Shown here one piece after another: positions 20,485 through 28,707 of a stretch of DNA of 34,865 nt. The stretch covers positions 1 through 34,865 of the forward strand of contig DHVS01000002.1 in NCBI GenBank assembly GCA_002412795.1, written 5' to 3'. This stretch comes from a bacterium UBP2_UBA5202 (GTDB taxonomy: Bacteria; Edwardsbacteria; AC1; EtOH8). The notes beneath the pieces were generated by a model that saw only the letters and a list, made by a program, of their open reading frames with translations, searched no databases and was not told where the DNA came from. Within the stretch, counting starts at the first letter, position 1. Each line of letters starts with the position of its first letter. Made by a program: the position numbers and the translations under genes.

Positions 20485-23400
20485 CTAAAACTTGTTGAAG
20501 TATATAACCAGTTTTCCGATGTTCTGGCTGGAGGCGTTGACCTCCCTGACCGCCACGATGATGTCGGTCCGTCCCGGGGAGGGGCGAAAGACCGGGCACC
20601 GCACCACCACCGCCTCGCCCATTTGTTCGCCGCCCGACGGGTCCCGGCCCTCGCTGGGCAGATACCCCCGGGTGGTCCGGGAGGATTCGTACAGCATGGT
20701 GCCGCCTGTGTTTTCGGCCACCTTTATTCCAGCCACCAGGTCGTAGAAGTTGTCGATATCTATTTTCCCGGCATCCAAGGAGAGTACCTCTCCGCCGGGA
20801 TCCACCTGGTCGTTGGGCAGGATACCGCTGGCGCCGAAGGTGCCGTCGTTGTTATTATGCCACATTTCTATCCGGCCCCGGTAATCATCCTCGGTGGTCC
20901 CCACCTTCCTGACGCCTACTGCTATGTCCATTAAGGCAATGGCGCGAGGCAGGCCTGAATCATAAGCCTTGATGGTGTTGACATATCCGCCGGTGTAATT
21001 TATGGTCAAGTGATGATCATATAGCAGATTATTGCCGGCCCGGCGGAATATTATCAGCTGTCCCGAGTAATCGGGATGGCTTCCGGTCTTGGTGCCTATT
21101 ATCAGGTCCAGCAGGCCGTCCTTGCCGGAAAGTCCCAGGCTGTCCACCACGTCCTCCGCATAAATAGCCCTCACTTCTCCCAGGGCAGTCCCACCTGCGG
21201 TCAGTATTGTTGCCACCCGGGAGAAAGCCGAGCCGGTGCCGTTGTTTCTCCAGATCTCCAAATGCCCTACGTTGGCGCCGAGGCTCCTGTCCCTAGTGCC
21301 CACCGCAAAATCGTATTGGTTGGAGGAGGTCAGCAGCCCGGCGGCTAGGGCTATAACATCGGTGCTGAGGACCGGAGCGACCGTCGTACTGGTGGCATAT
21401 TTCAGCACCGTGCCTCCAGGCCAACCCAGTATACCCCTGTTGACATCTTTATTAACTCCCGACCCGCCGCCGTTATGAGTCAGAGCCACATGTATGTTGT
21501 ACCCGCTGTTGTTTCCGTTAAGGCCCGCCACCACGTCTGTCGTCACGCTGGGGGTGGCGGCGGCGGCGTCGAAATTGGCCATGGCCAGGGATGGAATGTC
21601 GAAGCCGATATCGTATGCAAAAGGCGTATTGGAGGTAAACAAGCTGCCGAAGGCGGTGGTAGCGTCGAGAAAGAAATTATACCATGCCAGCATGTTGCTG
21701 GTGGAAGCCTTAACGGTGCCCAATACTATATCGGGGTCATTGGCCGTTGAGGTCGGGTTGTCTTTATCGCCCGGCGGGTTTCTGTATTCCCGAAGATCCG
21801 GGATGACCAACGACAGCACCCGCTCGGTCTCGCCCAAGGCTATGGTTATAAACCCAACCGCATCTCCGAATTTGACCCGGAAGGTGTCGTTTTGGGGGAC
21901 CGATATGTTCTCCACCCGGTTAAGATACGGAGAGACTACCGAATCGGCCGGATCATTGTTGTATCCCAGGCTGATGGCAGTGGTTGATGTCATGGTGTCG
22001 GGGTCTACCTCATACACCGAAAACACCGAGTCGGCCGGCACTAAGAAAGTTACCACGCCTTCGTTGTTGGTGCGGCCCCTGGCCACCTCAATATCATCTG
22101 AACCACCTTTGGTGACCACGCACAGCACATTGGCCAGGCCCGGCTCGGCAACTCCCCCGTCGTCTAAGGAGTCTTTGTCGTTGTCGCGCCACACCTTTAT
22201 TTTAATTACACCTGCCTCGCCTATGAAATCGCCAAAATTGACCGTGTCAATGTCGCTGGCGGGAGATAGGGTATCGATCACGCTGTTGGGGGTGGAGGAA
22301 AAATATCCTGACGAATCGTATTCTGTAACGGTGTATATCCCCTGCGGCAGATAGAATTCGTATCCACCGTTTATGTTGGTTTTGGTGCTTAGCATTATAA
22401 CAGTGCTATCCATGCCTGCAAGGGTGCTTTTCCCGCCAACAGCCACTTCTACCCCGCTGATTCCGCGCTCGTCGACCTGAGGCACGGCCGGCAGGCCTCT
22501 GGGATCGATGGTATCGTTATAGACCTTCCCAATTATCTGGCAGATATCGGTGCTGGGAATGGAAAGGTAGCGGAAATCTACATTCTCTACATCGGCAACA
22601 CTAACTGTTATAATTGTGTCTTGGGGATTTTTTAACAGGTAGTAATAACCAACGCCTACTATTAATTTTTGAGGGCGCACTACGTATGTCCCCGGATCCA
22701 CCAAAAACTCGTAATATCCGTCGCTGGCAGTGGTGGTGATGCTGCCGTTGCTGAGGGAGGCTTCGCCTCCAGGAATGCCGTTGGAGGTTCCGTTTTCAAT
22801 ATAATGACCCTTGATATAATACTTTACCGTAGCCGCCGGAACATTGAAAAGGTTTATCCGGGTGGATAATGAAACCCTTTGGTAGCGGTTGCGAATGGGC
22901 GTGCGGGTCTCGGCGGTAACTGTGATGGTTATTTCCTCGATGGCATCCAGCACCGAAGAAGGGGCCGGAGCAAAGTTGCGTTCCGCGCCGGTCAGCACAT
23001 TGTCGCCGTCTGTATCTCCGTACAGGGTAAGGCTGGTGGCGGAAGGTGTTATGCGGTACCAATATTGAAACATGGGGGTTATTGGCGTAGCCTGCTGGCC
23101 CAGCAATATGGCAATCTGCTGGTTTAGGGCGGCAAATATCTGATTGGTTCCGCTGTTCATCAATCCGTAGGCCTGGCGAATAAGCACCGCATCGTTGGGA
23201 TTTTGAGTACGCAGGGCCAGGCTGTCGGTGGTGGCACTAATAAAGTAACGGTAGGTTTCGGCCCCGGTATTAAACATAATGCCAGGGGCGTAATTGGGGC
23301 AAGCCGGAGGATTTGAGGGGTCGTAGGCACGGGGTTCACTGTAGGGCACTGTGTCGTTGGGGAAAGGGGTAATGTTGGCGTTGAAGATGCATTCGAAGGG

Positions 23401-23640
23401 AGCCGCATAAGCAATGGCCCGCTGGGTGTTGCCAATTGGGATGCCGTAGCCCGCCGATTTAACATCCTTGGAGACTATCTCCAAGGCTGCCCGGGCGTGG
23501 TTCTGGGCATCCATTATCATTTCCGCCTGACGCTTAGCCCTGTCGCTGTTCATCAGGACCATTATCACCGCCGCCATTACCACGCCAAGTATGGTGACCG
23601 CCACCATCAACTCCACTAAAGTAAATCCGTTGCGTTTCAT
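20485..23640 (-). CDS. Giant PilW-like minor pilin with SdrD-like and beta-propeller-like domains
   Basis: A 1051-residue protein with a canonical prepilin leader, MKRNGFTLVELMVAVTILG (Glu at +5), and a PilW-like pilin part to about residue 270. From about 277 to 590 there are three or more Cna-B/SdrD-like beta-sandwich modules: DGYYEFLVDPGTYVV, GGYEFYLPQGIYTVTEYD and the KVWRDNDKDSLDDGG-type start, each with the 'G.Y.F..p.G.Y.v' signature. From about 595 to the end lie FG-GAP/VCBS-like repeats (YDFAVGTRDR, DLIIGTKTG, DLVAGIKV and IEMWHNNNDGTFG), predicting a beta-propeller. Ordinary PilW is about 200-350 residues. The extra domains look like an adhesin tip fused to a pilin, perhaps replacing PilY1, which is absent here. 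The gene lies between PilV- and PilX-like genes. Confidence 0.88.
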   Translation of the reverse strand: MKRNGFTLVELMVAVTILGVVMAAVIMVLMNSDRAKRQAEMIMDAQNHARAALEIVSKDVKSAGYGIPIGNTQRAIAYAAPFECIFNANITPFPNDTVPYSEPRAYDPSNPPACPNYAPGIMFNTGAETYRYFISATTDSLALRTQNPNDAVLIRQAYGLMNSGTNQIFAALNQQIAILLGQQATPITPMFQYWYRITPSATSLTLYGDTDGDNVLTGAERNFAPAPSSVLDAIEEITITVTAETRTPIRNRYQRVSLSTRINLFNVPAATVKYYIKGHYIENGTSNGIPGGEASLSNGSITTTASDGYYEFLVDPGTYVVRPQKLIVGVGYYYLLKNPQDTIITVSVADVENVDFRYLSIPSTDICQIIGKVYNDTIDPRGLPAVPQVDERGISGVEVAVGGKSTLAGMDSTVIMLSTKTNINGGYEFYLPQGIYTVTEYDSSGYFSSTPNSVIDTLSPASDIDTVNFGDFIGEAGVIKIKVWRDNDKDSLDDGGVAEPGLANVLCVVTKGGSDDIEVARGRTNNEGVVTFLVPADSVFSVYEVDPDTMTSTTAISLGYNNDPADSVVSPYLNRVENISVPQNDTFRVKFGDAVGFITIALGETERVLSLVIPDLREYRNPPGDKDNPTSTANDPDIVLGTVKASTSNMLAWYNFFLDATTAFGSLFTSNTPFAYDIGFDIPSLAMANFDAAAATPSVTTDVVAGLNGNNSGYNIHVALTHNGGGSGVNKDVNRGILGWPGGTVLKYATSTTVAPVLSTDVIALAAGLLTSSNQYDFAVGTRDRSLGANVGHLEIWRNNGTGSAFSRVATILTAGGTALGEVRAIYAEDVVDSLGLSGKDGLLDLIIGTKTGSHPDYSGQLIIFRRAGNNLLYDHHLTINYTGGYVNTIKAYDSGLPRAIALMDIAVGVRKVGTTEDDYRGRIEMWHNNNDGTFGASGILPNDQVDPGGEVLSLDAGKIDIDNFYDLVAGIKVAENTGGTMLYESSRTTRGYLPSEGRDPSGGEQMGEAVVVRCPVFRPSPGRTDIIVAVREVNASSQNIGKLVIYFNKF

Positions 23641-23667
23641 TTTATGGGCCTCCTAGTAACAATTGCC

Positions 23668-24048
23668 TTATTTCATTATGTAAGTGACAACACCCACGCT
23701 GTTAAAGTTTGAACTGCCGGTCCAGGTCACCCCGACCGTGACCTTTTTCATCCTGAGCATGGGGTAATTATCTTGGACGTTCCAGGTACAGACCATGCCT
23801 TCTATGGTTTCCGGGCCGTGGTTGCCTGCAGTAAGCGCGGCGGCGGTTTTCGGCATCCGGTAAAATTGCTCAATTTTGCCATGGGCCACATTGTAAGCCC
23901 TGCTCAGCTGGCGGCTTTGGGTGGAAGCGCTCATGGCCCGGGGGAAAAGCGTGCCGATTCCAAGCACGATTATGGCCAGTATTACCACCGCCACCAACAG
24001 CTCTATAATGCTGAACCCTCTGGCCTTATTTTGGATATATTCATTCAT
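23668..24048 (-). CDS. PilV-like minor pilin
   Basis: A 126-residue prepilin with leader MNEYIQNKARG and the processed start FSIIELLVAVVILAIIVLG (Glu at +5). A short C-terminal globular region follows (CTWNVQDNYPMLRMKKVTVGV), the GspI/PilV type beta segment. It lies 23 bp downstream of the FimT-like gene and 27 bp upstream of the PilW-like gene, the standard fimT-pilV-pilW-pilX minor-pilin order. After cleavage by a PilD-type prepilin peptidase it would enter the priming complex of the type IV pilus in the inner membrane. No pilD or motor gene is in the window. Confidence 0.86.
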   Translation of the reverse strand: MNEYIQNKARGFSIIELLVAVVILAIIVLGIGTLFPRAMSASTQSRQLSRAYNVAHGKIEQFYRMPKTAAALTAGNHGPETIEGMVCTWNVQDNYPMLRMKKVTVGVTWTGSSNFNSVGVVTYIMK

Positions 24049-24071
24049 GTCATTTCCTCCATTTATGGCTG

Positions 24072-24521
24072 TTATTTAAAAACCATGCCGGAAAACATCA
24101 GGTCAAATGAAGTGGTCTCCCCTTTTAAATTTACAAAGCCGACATTGCTGGCGATGACCTGGCTGAGTGTTCCGCTGGGGAGAAAACTTGCCGTAAAGTC
24201 CGAGGTAACGCTTACGCCGTTAGGAAGGCGCATTGTGTTTCTAACTGTTTCGCCGGTATCAAACAGGCCGTTCCGGTTGGCATCAACAAAAATCCGATAT
24301 TGGTTACGGTCAGATGGATTAACTGCCAATCCATAGCATTGGTCTTCATTGATTGAGCGCTGCCGGGTCATTGTCAAATCACCCATGATTTGATCCCGTC
24401 CGCCTAAAAGACTTTTGTAAGGCAGGTTTCTGGTCAGGGACGGCACTGCTATGGCGGCCATTATGCCGATGATGATTATCACCACCATCAGTTCGATCAG
24501 GGTAAAGCCTTTTTGTTTCAT
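24072..24521 (-). CDS. FimT/GspH-like minor pilin
   Basis: A 149-residue prepilin. MKQKG leader followed by FTLIELMVVIIIIGIMAAIA, the canonical type IV pilin N-helix (Glu at +5), then a FimT/GspH-like globular domain (RSINEDQCYGLAV, YRIFVDANRNGLFDTGE, MRLPNGV). First gene of the minor-pilin operon, 23 bp before the PilV-like gene. AGGAGA stands 7 nt before the ATG, and a sigma-54 -24/-12 promoter lies just upstream (24547-24562), giving a predicted leader of about 15 nt. FimT-like pilins of other bacteria bind DNA during natural transformation; whether this one does cannot be told. Confidence 0.9.
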   Translation of the reverse strand: MKQKGFTLIELMVVIIIIGIMAAIAVPSLTRNLPYKSLLGGRDQIMGDLTMTRQRSINEDQCYGLAVNPSDRNQYRIFVDANRNGLFDTGETVRNTMRLPNGVSVTSDFTASFLPSGTLSQVIASNVGFVNLKGETTSFDLMFSGMVFK

Positions 24522-24546
24522 TGTTTTATCTCCTGTTTAATAAATA

Positions 24547-24562
24547 TGCAATGTTTGTGCCA
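24547..24562 (-). promoter_or_regulatory. Sigma-54 (RpoN) -24/-12 promoter of the minor-pilin operon
   Basis: On the minus strand the sequence reads TGGCACAAACATTGCA. The GG and GC dinucleotides are exactly 10 bases apart and match the RpoN consensus TGGCAC-N5-TTGCA at every specified position. Predicted transcription start about 24536, 15 bases before the FimT ATG. The upstream gene encodes a sigma-54 activator, so the pairing is coherent. Two further small inverted repeats upstream (TTACC-CTAA-GGTAA at 24655-24668, and TACCCTCC/GGAGGTA about 24613-24636) could be activator sites; that is an inference. Confidence 0.85.
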
Positions 24563-24702
24563 AAATATAATTAATTGTTTTAAGTTATTACTTTGCAATG
24601 GTATCAGTCAATTACCCTCCGTTCGGACTGGAGGTAAAAAGCTGCCGATTTTATTACCCTAAGGTAACACCTGGTCGCTGTGGGTCATCAGGCAGCCTGC
24701 CG

Positions 24703-26973
24703 TTATTCCAGCCGGTAATCCTTGATCTTCTTCAGCATTACCCGGTAGCTGATCTTCAGCTGGCGGGCCGCCTGGCTCTTGTTTCCCCCGGTCTCTTTAA
24801 GCATTTCTTTGATCATTTGGGCTTCGGAGGCGGCCGCCGCCCGGGCCGAAACCTCCAGCAAACCCATCCCCTTTACAACCTTTGGGCCATTTTGGTCATT
24901 TTCTTCTTTTATATTCAAGTGCTCCGGCTTGATCAAATTTCCCATGGCCATCACCACCGCCCGTTCCACCGCGTTCTCCAGCTCCCGGACATTGCCCGGC
25001 CACTGATGACCGGTTAAAACATCAAGGCTGGCCTTGCTGAAATGCTTGACCGCCGTTTTGGTTTTTTGGCAGTGCTTTTCGGCAAAATGGTTGGCCAGTA
25101 AAATGATGTCCTCGGGCCGCCGGCGCAGCGGGGGCAGTTCAATGGGAAAGACATTGAGCCGGAAAAAAAGATCCTGCCGGAATTTTCCCGCCCTCACCAG
25201 CTGTTCCGGGTCCTGGTTGGTGGCCGCTATCAGCCGGACGTCAACTTTGAACGGCCTGGTGCCCCCCACCGGGGTGGCCTCCCGCTCCTGCAGCACCCGC
25301 AGCAGTTTTACCTGCAGGGCCAGCGGCAGTTCCCCGACCTCGTCCAGGAAAAAGGTGCCGCCCTCGGCCGCCTTTAACAGACCGGGTTTGTCCTTGGAGG
25401 CCCCGGTGAAGGCGCCTTTAAGATATCCGAAAAGCTCCGACTCCAAAAGCGCCTCCGGCAGGGCCCCGCAGTTTATGGAGACGAAAGGCCCGTAGCTCCT
25501 GGGGCTTTGGCGGTGAATGGCCCGGGCCACTAATTCCTTGCCGGTGCCCGATTCCCCGGTGATCAGCGCCGTGCTTTCGGTCTTGGCCACCTTTTGAGCC
25601 ATCTCCAGCGCTGCGGCCATGGCCTTAGAGGCATGGATGATCTCATGTTTACCCGTCTCCGGCGCCCCGGCCGGCTGGTAGCTCAGGTACTGCCCCATGT
25701 CCCCCACCGCCCGTTCTATCTCGGCCAGGTGTTTTTGCCAGAGTCCGTCCGGAGATGAAGATGTTCCGGGGCGGTCCTTTAAGGCGGCAAATTCCGGGGT
25801 GATGCGCTGTAAAAGCTTTTGGGAGGCCTGGGCCATCAGCAGGGCGCTGTCGTAAAGCCGGGCCTGTTCTTCCATGTTTTTGATTTCGGTGATGTCCGTT
25901 ACCGCTATGATGCTTCCGGTGCTTTGTCCGGCAGGATCGGTAAGATCAAACAGTTCCGCCTGCAGATGCCGCTGTCCGTATTTCAAGTGCCTGGCTTCCC
26001 ACACCTGAGTTTTTTTGTTTTCAATCAGGCCGGGAAGGTTGTTCTCTTTAAGCCATCGGGAGATCTGCCCGGTCTCTTCCCCTCCGGCCAGCTGGGCCGC
26101 CGCCCGGTTGAACGAGCTTACCTCCCCGTTCTTGTCTATTGTGATCAGGGCCTTGTCTATGCTGTCCACTATCTGCTGTTTGATCAGCTCGCTCTGCTCG
26201 GCCCGGTCCCGGGCGCTGTGATAAAGCTGCTGCAGGGTCTGGCCCCTGGCTTTAAGCTGTTCCACCATCTGATCGTAGGTACTGACCACCAGGTCCACGT
26301 CGGATCCGGACCGGCCGGGCAGGGCCCCGCCCAGCTTGCTCCGGGCGCTTTGGGCCATCTGGCGGAAGGGCGCGAAAACGCTCCGCAGAAAGAACAGGCC
26401 GATGATCAGTATCAGCCCGAAGCCGGCTATGCCGGACAGCACCTGGATGTTCATCGCCCGGATGATGGCCGCCGCCTGGTCGTCCGGGTATTCCAGGGCC
26501 AGGATCCCGGTTCCGGGACCGGCTTTATAAAAGGCGGTAAAATAAACAAGCCCCTGCCTGTGGTAGGCCGGGGAAATGTACAGCCCATCCAGGCCGAAAG
26601 AACCCGGCAGAGGCAGGTCAGGCCTGGCCTGGCCGAAGGACGGTATTCTGACGTTCCAGGGCTGGTATTTATTGTATTCAAAATCCTGCCGGCCGCTTTC
26701 ATCCATCAGCCGGATTTCCTCCAGTCCGGTCTTCCGGGCCAGCTCCTGCCAGGCTTTCCAAAGGGAGTCGCTGGGCATTCCCTTGGTCCTGTTGATATCG
26801 GCCTGGGCCAGGCTTCCCAAAACCGCCATCCGGCTGCGCTGCAGGGAATCCATCCTGGATTTCATTTTGTACACCATCCAGATGGAAGACAGGTTTATGA
26901 CCATAAGCACCAGCACGATCAAAAAACCGGCCAGCTTGGTCTCTAACTCGTATCTCTGCCATCTGTTACTCAT
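24703..26973 (-). CDS. Membrane-bound sensor fused to a sigma-54 activator (PilR-like output)
   Basis: A 756-residue protein. TM1 at about 14-34, an extracytoplasmic sensor segment about 35-175, TM2 about 177-197, a HAMP-like linker (FAPFRQMAQSARSKLGG), a PAS-like domain about 270-350 (ALITIDKNGEVSSFNRAAAQL), a helical linker, then an AAA+ sigma-54 interaction domain. Walker A is GESGTGKE (472-479), the sigma-54 contact loop GAFTGA is at 520-525, and Walker B is GTFFLDEVGELP. The C-terminal ~45 residues are a Fis-type HTH (GGNKSQAARQLKIS). There is no receiver domain and no kinase: the input of a PilS-like histidine kinase is joined directly to a PilR-like output. It probably activates the sigma-54 promoter 141 bp downstream. 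A good sigma-70 promoter puts transcription start at or next to its ATG. Confidence 0.92.
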   Translation of the reverse strand: MSNRWQRYELETKLAGFLIVLVLMVINLSSIWMVYKMKSRMDSLQRSRMAVLGSLAQADINRTKGMPSDSLWKAWQELARKTGLEEIRLMDESGRQDFEYNKYQPWNVRIPSFGQARPDLPLPGSFGLDGLYISPAYHRQGLVYFTAFYKAGPGTGILALEYPDDQAAAIIRAMNIQVLSGIAGFGLILIIGLFFLRSVFAPFRQMAQSARSKLGGALPGRSGSDVDLVVSTYDQMVEQLKARGQTLQQLYHSARDRAEQSELIKQQIVDSIDKALITIDKNGEVSSFNRAAAQLAGGEETGQISRWLKENNLPGLIENKKTQVWEARHLKYGQRHLQAELFDLTDPAGQSTGSIIAVTDITEIKNMEEQARLYDSALLMAQASQKLLQRITPEFAALKDRPGTSSSPDGLWQKHLAEIERAVGDMGQYLSYQPAGAPETGKHEIIHASKAMAAALEMAQKVAKTESTALITGESGTGKELVARAIHRQSPRSYGPFVSINCGALPEALLESELFGYLKGAFTGASKDKPGLLKAAEGGTFFLDEVGELPLALQVKLLRVLQEREATPVGGTRPFKVDVRLIAATNQDPEQLVRAGKFRQDLFFRLNVFPIELPPLRRRPEDIILLANHFAEKHCQKTKTAVKHFSKASLDVLTGHQWPGNVRELENAVERAVVMAMGNLIKPEHLNIKEENDQNGPKVVKGMGLLEVSARAAAASEAQMIKEMLKETGGNKSQAARQLKISYRVMLKKIKDYRLE

Positions 26974-26980
26974 GGGTAAT

Positions 26981-27009
26981 AGTCTACCATAACAATTTTA
27001 CGGTGTCAA
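26981..27009 (-). promoter_or_regulatory. Sigma-70 promoter of the sigma-54 activator, near-leaderless
   Basis: Minus strand: TTGACA (27009-27004), 17-base spacer, TAGACT (26986-26981). The predicted start, about 7 bases after the -10, falls on or one base before the ATG at 26973, so the transcript would be leaderless; no Shine-Dalgarno is present. Confidence 0.7.
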
Positions 27010-27019
27010 CTGGAATTTA

Positions 27020-27061
27020 ATAAAAAAAAGCGCCGCCCAGTACAATGGTGGACGGCGCTTT
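27020..27061 (-). terminator. Rho-independent terminator of the ECF sigma / Spy operon
   Basis: Stem AAAGCGCCG(C)CCA at 27027-27039 with TGGACGGCGCTTT at 27049-27061. On the minus strand the single odd pair becomes U-G and the stem is followed by TTTTTTTTATT. It separates the stress operon from the sigma-54 activator. Confidence 0.88.
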
Positions 27062-27085
27062 ATAATGAAAATATCTATCGGGTCA

Positions 27086-27604
27086 TTAGTTTTTGTCGCA
27101 GCCGTGATCAGCCTTCATCTGGCGGCGCATTCCGCGGTGCTCGGCCTTCAGCTTCTTCTGCTGTTCGGCGGTCAGGACCTTGCGCACTTCCAGCATATGG
27201 TCGGTCCTGGCGTCATGCTGTTTGTTCATCAGGGCCTTCAACTCGCCGGATTTTTTGCGGATCTCGCTGTCGGAAGCGTTGTCCTCCAGCAGTTCCCGGT
27301 AATCCATCATTGCTATCTTGTGATCGGCCTGCAATTTCACCATCTCCTTGCGGTGTTTCAGGGCCATCTGGTCTATCTTCCCGGCCTGCTCGGCGGTCAA
27401 ACCCAGGCTCTTGACGACCTCGGGATTCTCCCACCATTGGCCGCGTCCCATTCCCATTCCGGATTTTCCGCAGTCCTTCATTCCGCCTTTTTCCATCATG
27501 GATCCGCCTTTGCGTCCGTCTCCCTTCTGCCCCATGGGGCACTGGGCCAGGGCCGCGCCGGCTGCGATCAGCAGGATGGCTGCCAGGGTAAGTGTCTTTT
27601 TCAT
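27086..27604 (-). CDS. Spy/CpxP-like periplasmic protein with Met-rich N-terminus
   Basis: A 172-residue exported protein (signal peptide 1-20, cleavage after ALA). Residues 21-55 are rich in Met, Cys, Gly and Lys (CPMGQKGDG, SMMEKGGMKDCGKSGMGMG), a composition typical of copper or other soft-metal binding. The rest is helical and Lys/Glu-rich, with an LTAEQ-type motif (SLGLTAEQAGKIDQM, VLTAEQQKKLKAEH), as in Spy/CpxP/ZraP/CnrX proteins. Last gene of a four-gene operon behind an ECF sigma factor and ending at a terminator. Likely a periplasmic metal or misfolded-protein buffer, target of the regulon (inference). Confidence 0.82.
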   Translation of the reverse strand: MKKTLTLAAILLIAAGAALAQCPMGQKGDGRKGGSMMEKGGMKDCGKSGMGMGRGQWWENPEVVKSLGLTAEQAGKIDQMALKHRKEMVKLQADHKIAMMDYRELLEDNASDSEIRKKSGELKALMNKQHDARTDHMLEVRKVLTAEQQKKLKAEHRGMRRQMKADHGCDKN

Positions 27605-27645
27605 TGGTTGACTCCTTTTAGTTTATTGAATTTAGTTGCTATTGA

Positions 27646-28194
27646 TCATTGTCTGTATTGTTTAATCTTTTTCTGCCGGATGTCCCGCACCATCCCCCGG
27701 ATCTCTTCGTCGAATTTCTGGTTGAAGACCAGCATTTTGGCCTGCTGTTTGACCGTCAGCATCCCGTCCAGTTTGGCTCTAAAGGCTTTCATCTGCTGAT
27801 GCCTCCCGGCTTCGGCATTTTCCATCTGGGTCATTTTGGCCTTAAGTTCCCGTTCCCCGGCCCCGGCGGTTAGCAGGCTGTCCAGCTGCCGGATAAATTT
27901 CTGCTGGTCCCTTCTCATCTCCCTGAGGCCGGACTCCATCTCCTTGAGCCTGGGGAAGAATTGGGCTATCTGTTTGTCCGTAAGCTGCAGTTCCTCGGTC
28001 ATCCGGGTGATCCGCACCGCCTCCAGCATTTTGCGGTCCTTGTCCCGGGGCTGGCAGGTATCGTCGCATGACCCCGGGCCGCCGCCTTCCATCATCCCCG
28101 GGGGCGGCATCATTCCGCCCTGCGGGCCGGGCTGGGCCCACGAAGATGAGATCAGCAGCGCCAAGGCGGCCAAGATCAAACTGGTTCTCTTCAT
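27646..28194 (-). CDS. Second Spy/CpxP-like periplasmic protein
   Basis: A 182-residue exported protein (signal peptide 1-20, cleavage near SSWA). A Met/Pro/Gly-rich segment with two Cys follows (GGMMPPPGMMEGGG, CDDTC), then a long charged helical region with LQLTDKQIAQFFPRLKEME and DGMLTVKQQAKMLVF, the LTxxQ-type motifs. The general plan matches CnrX/ZraP/Spy proteins. It begins 1 nt after the stop of the putative anti-sigma gene and ends 41 bp before the other Spy-like gene. In the Cnr/Ncc type circuits, a protein of this class senses metal in the periplasm and tells the anti-sigma; that analogy is an inference here. Confidence 0.8.
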   Translation of the reverse strand: MKRTSLILAALALLISSSWAQPGPQGGMMPPPGMMEGGGPGSCDDTCQPRDKDRKMLEAVRITRMTEELQLTDKQIAQFFPRLKEMESGLREMRRDQQKFIRQLDSLLTAGAGERELKAKMTQMENAEAGRHQQMKAFRAKLDGMLTVKQQAKMLVFNQKFDEEIRGMVRDIRQKKIKQYRQ

Positions 28195-28195
28195 T

Positions 28196-28699
28196 TTATA
28201 TGGTCCTTTCTTTGGCTGATATTTGCTCCAGCACGTCCTGCCACTCCTCGTCTGAGAGGTCCTGGGTGGCGGCTTGATAATCGTCCTGATCGCTGATGCT
28301 GTACTCCAGCAAAATGGCGCTGTTGTAATCTTTAAGGCTGGCAGAAAGCTCCGTGCTTTGACCGGCCTGGCTCAGCACCTCGTCCACCCTTTCCCAGCCG
28401 TAATCATCCAGTCCCCACTCGGAGGCGGCTTTTACCAGTCGGCTGTCGGCTTTGATCCCCGCGCCCAGCTGCCAGGCGAACAAAAGCATCACCGCGGCCA
28501 TGGCTCCGGAAAGGGCGCCCCAGTATATCCAGCCCTTCCGCCACCAGGAGGCCGGCTTGGCTCTTAAGCTTTCGCCCACCACCACCGGCAGGTTGATGAA
28601 GAATTTTTCTTCCGGCATCTCCACTTCCCAGCTCCCGGCCAGCTGCAGCAGTCTTTGGGTGGTGTCTTCAGCGTGAACTATTTTGGTTTCGTTTTTCAT
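28196..28699 (-). CDS. Putative membrane anti-sigma factor
   Basis: A 167-residue single-pass protein. The cytoplasmic N-terminal part (1-56) is followed by KGWIYWGALSGAMAAVMLLF (TM about 56-78) and an acidic ~90-residue periplasmic tail (LDDYGWERVDEVLSQAG, DLSDEEWQDVLEQI). It begins 8 bp after the ECF sigma gene and ends 1 nt before the Spy-like gene. Position, single TM and topology fit an anti-sigma factor, but I see no zinc-finger HxxxCxxC motif, so the call rests mostly on context. Confidence 0.65.
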   Translation of the reverse strand: MKNETKIVHAEDTTQRLLQLAGSWEVEMPEEKFFINLPVVVGESLRAKPASWWRKGWIYWGALSGAMAAVMLLFAWQLGAGIKADSRLVKAASEWGLDDYGWERVDEVLSQAGQSTELSASLKDYNSAILLEYSISDQDDYQAATQDLSDEEWQDVLEQISAKERTI

Positions 28700-28707
28700 T
28701 TTTGTTT

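Noticed and set aside
25819..26946. A 375-codon open frame on the plus strand
   Set aside because: Antisense to the sigma-54 activator, no ribosome site and no family resemblance.
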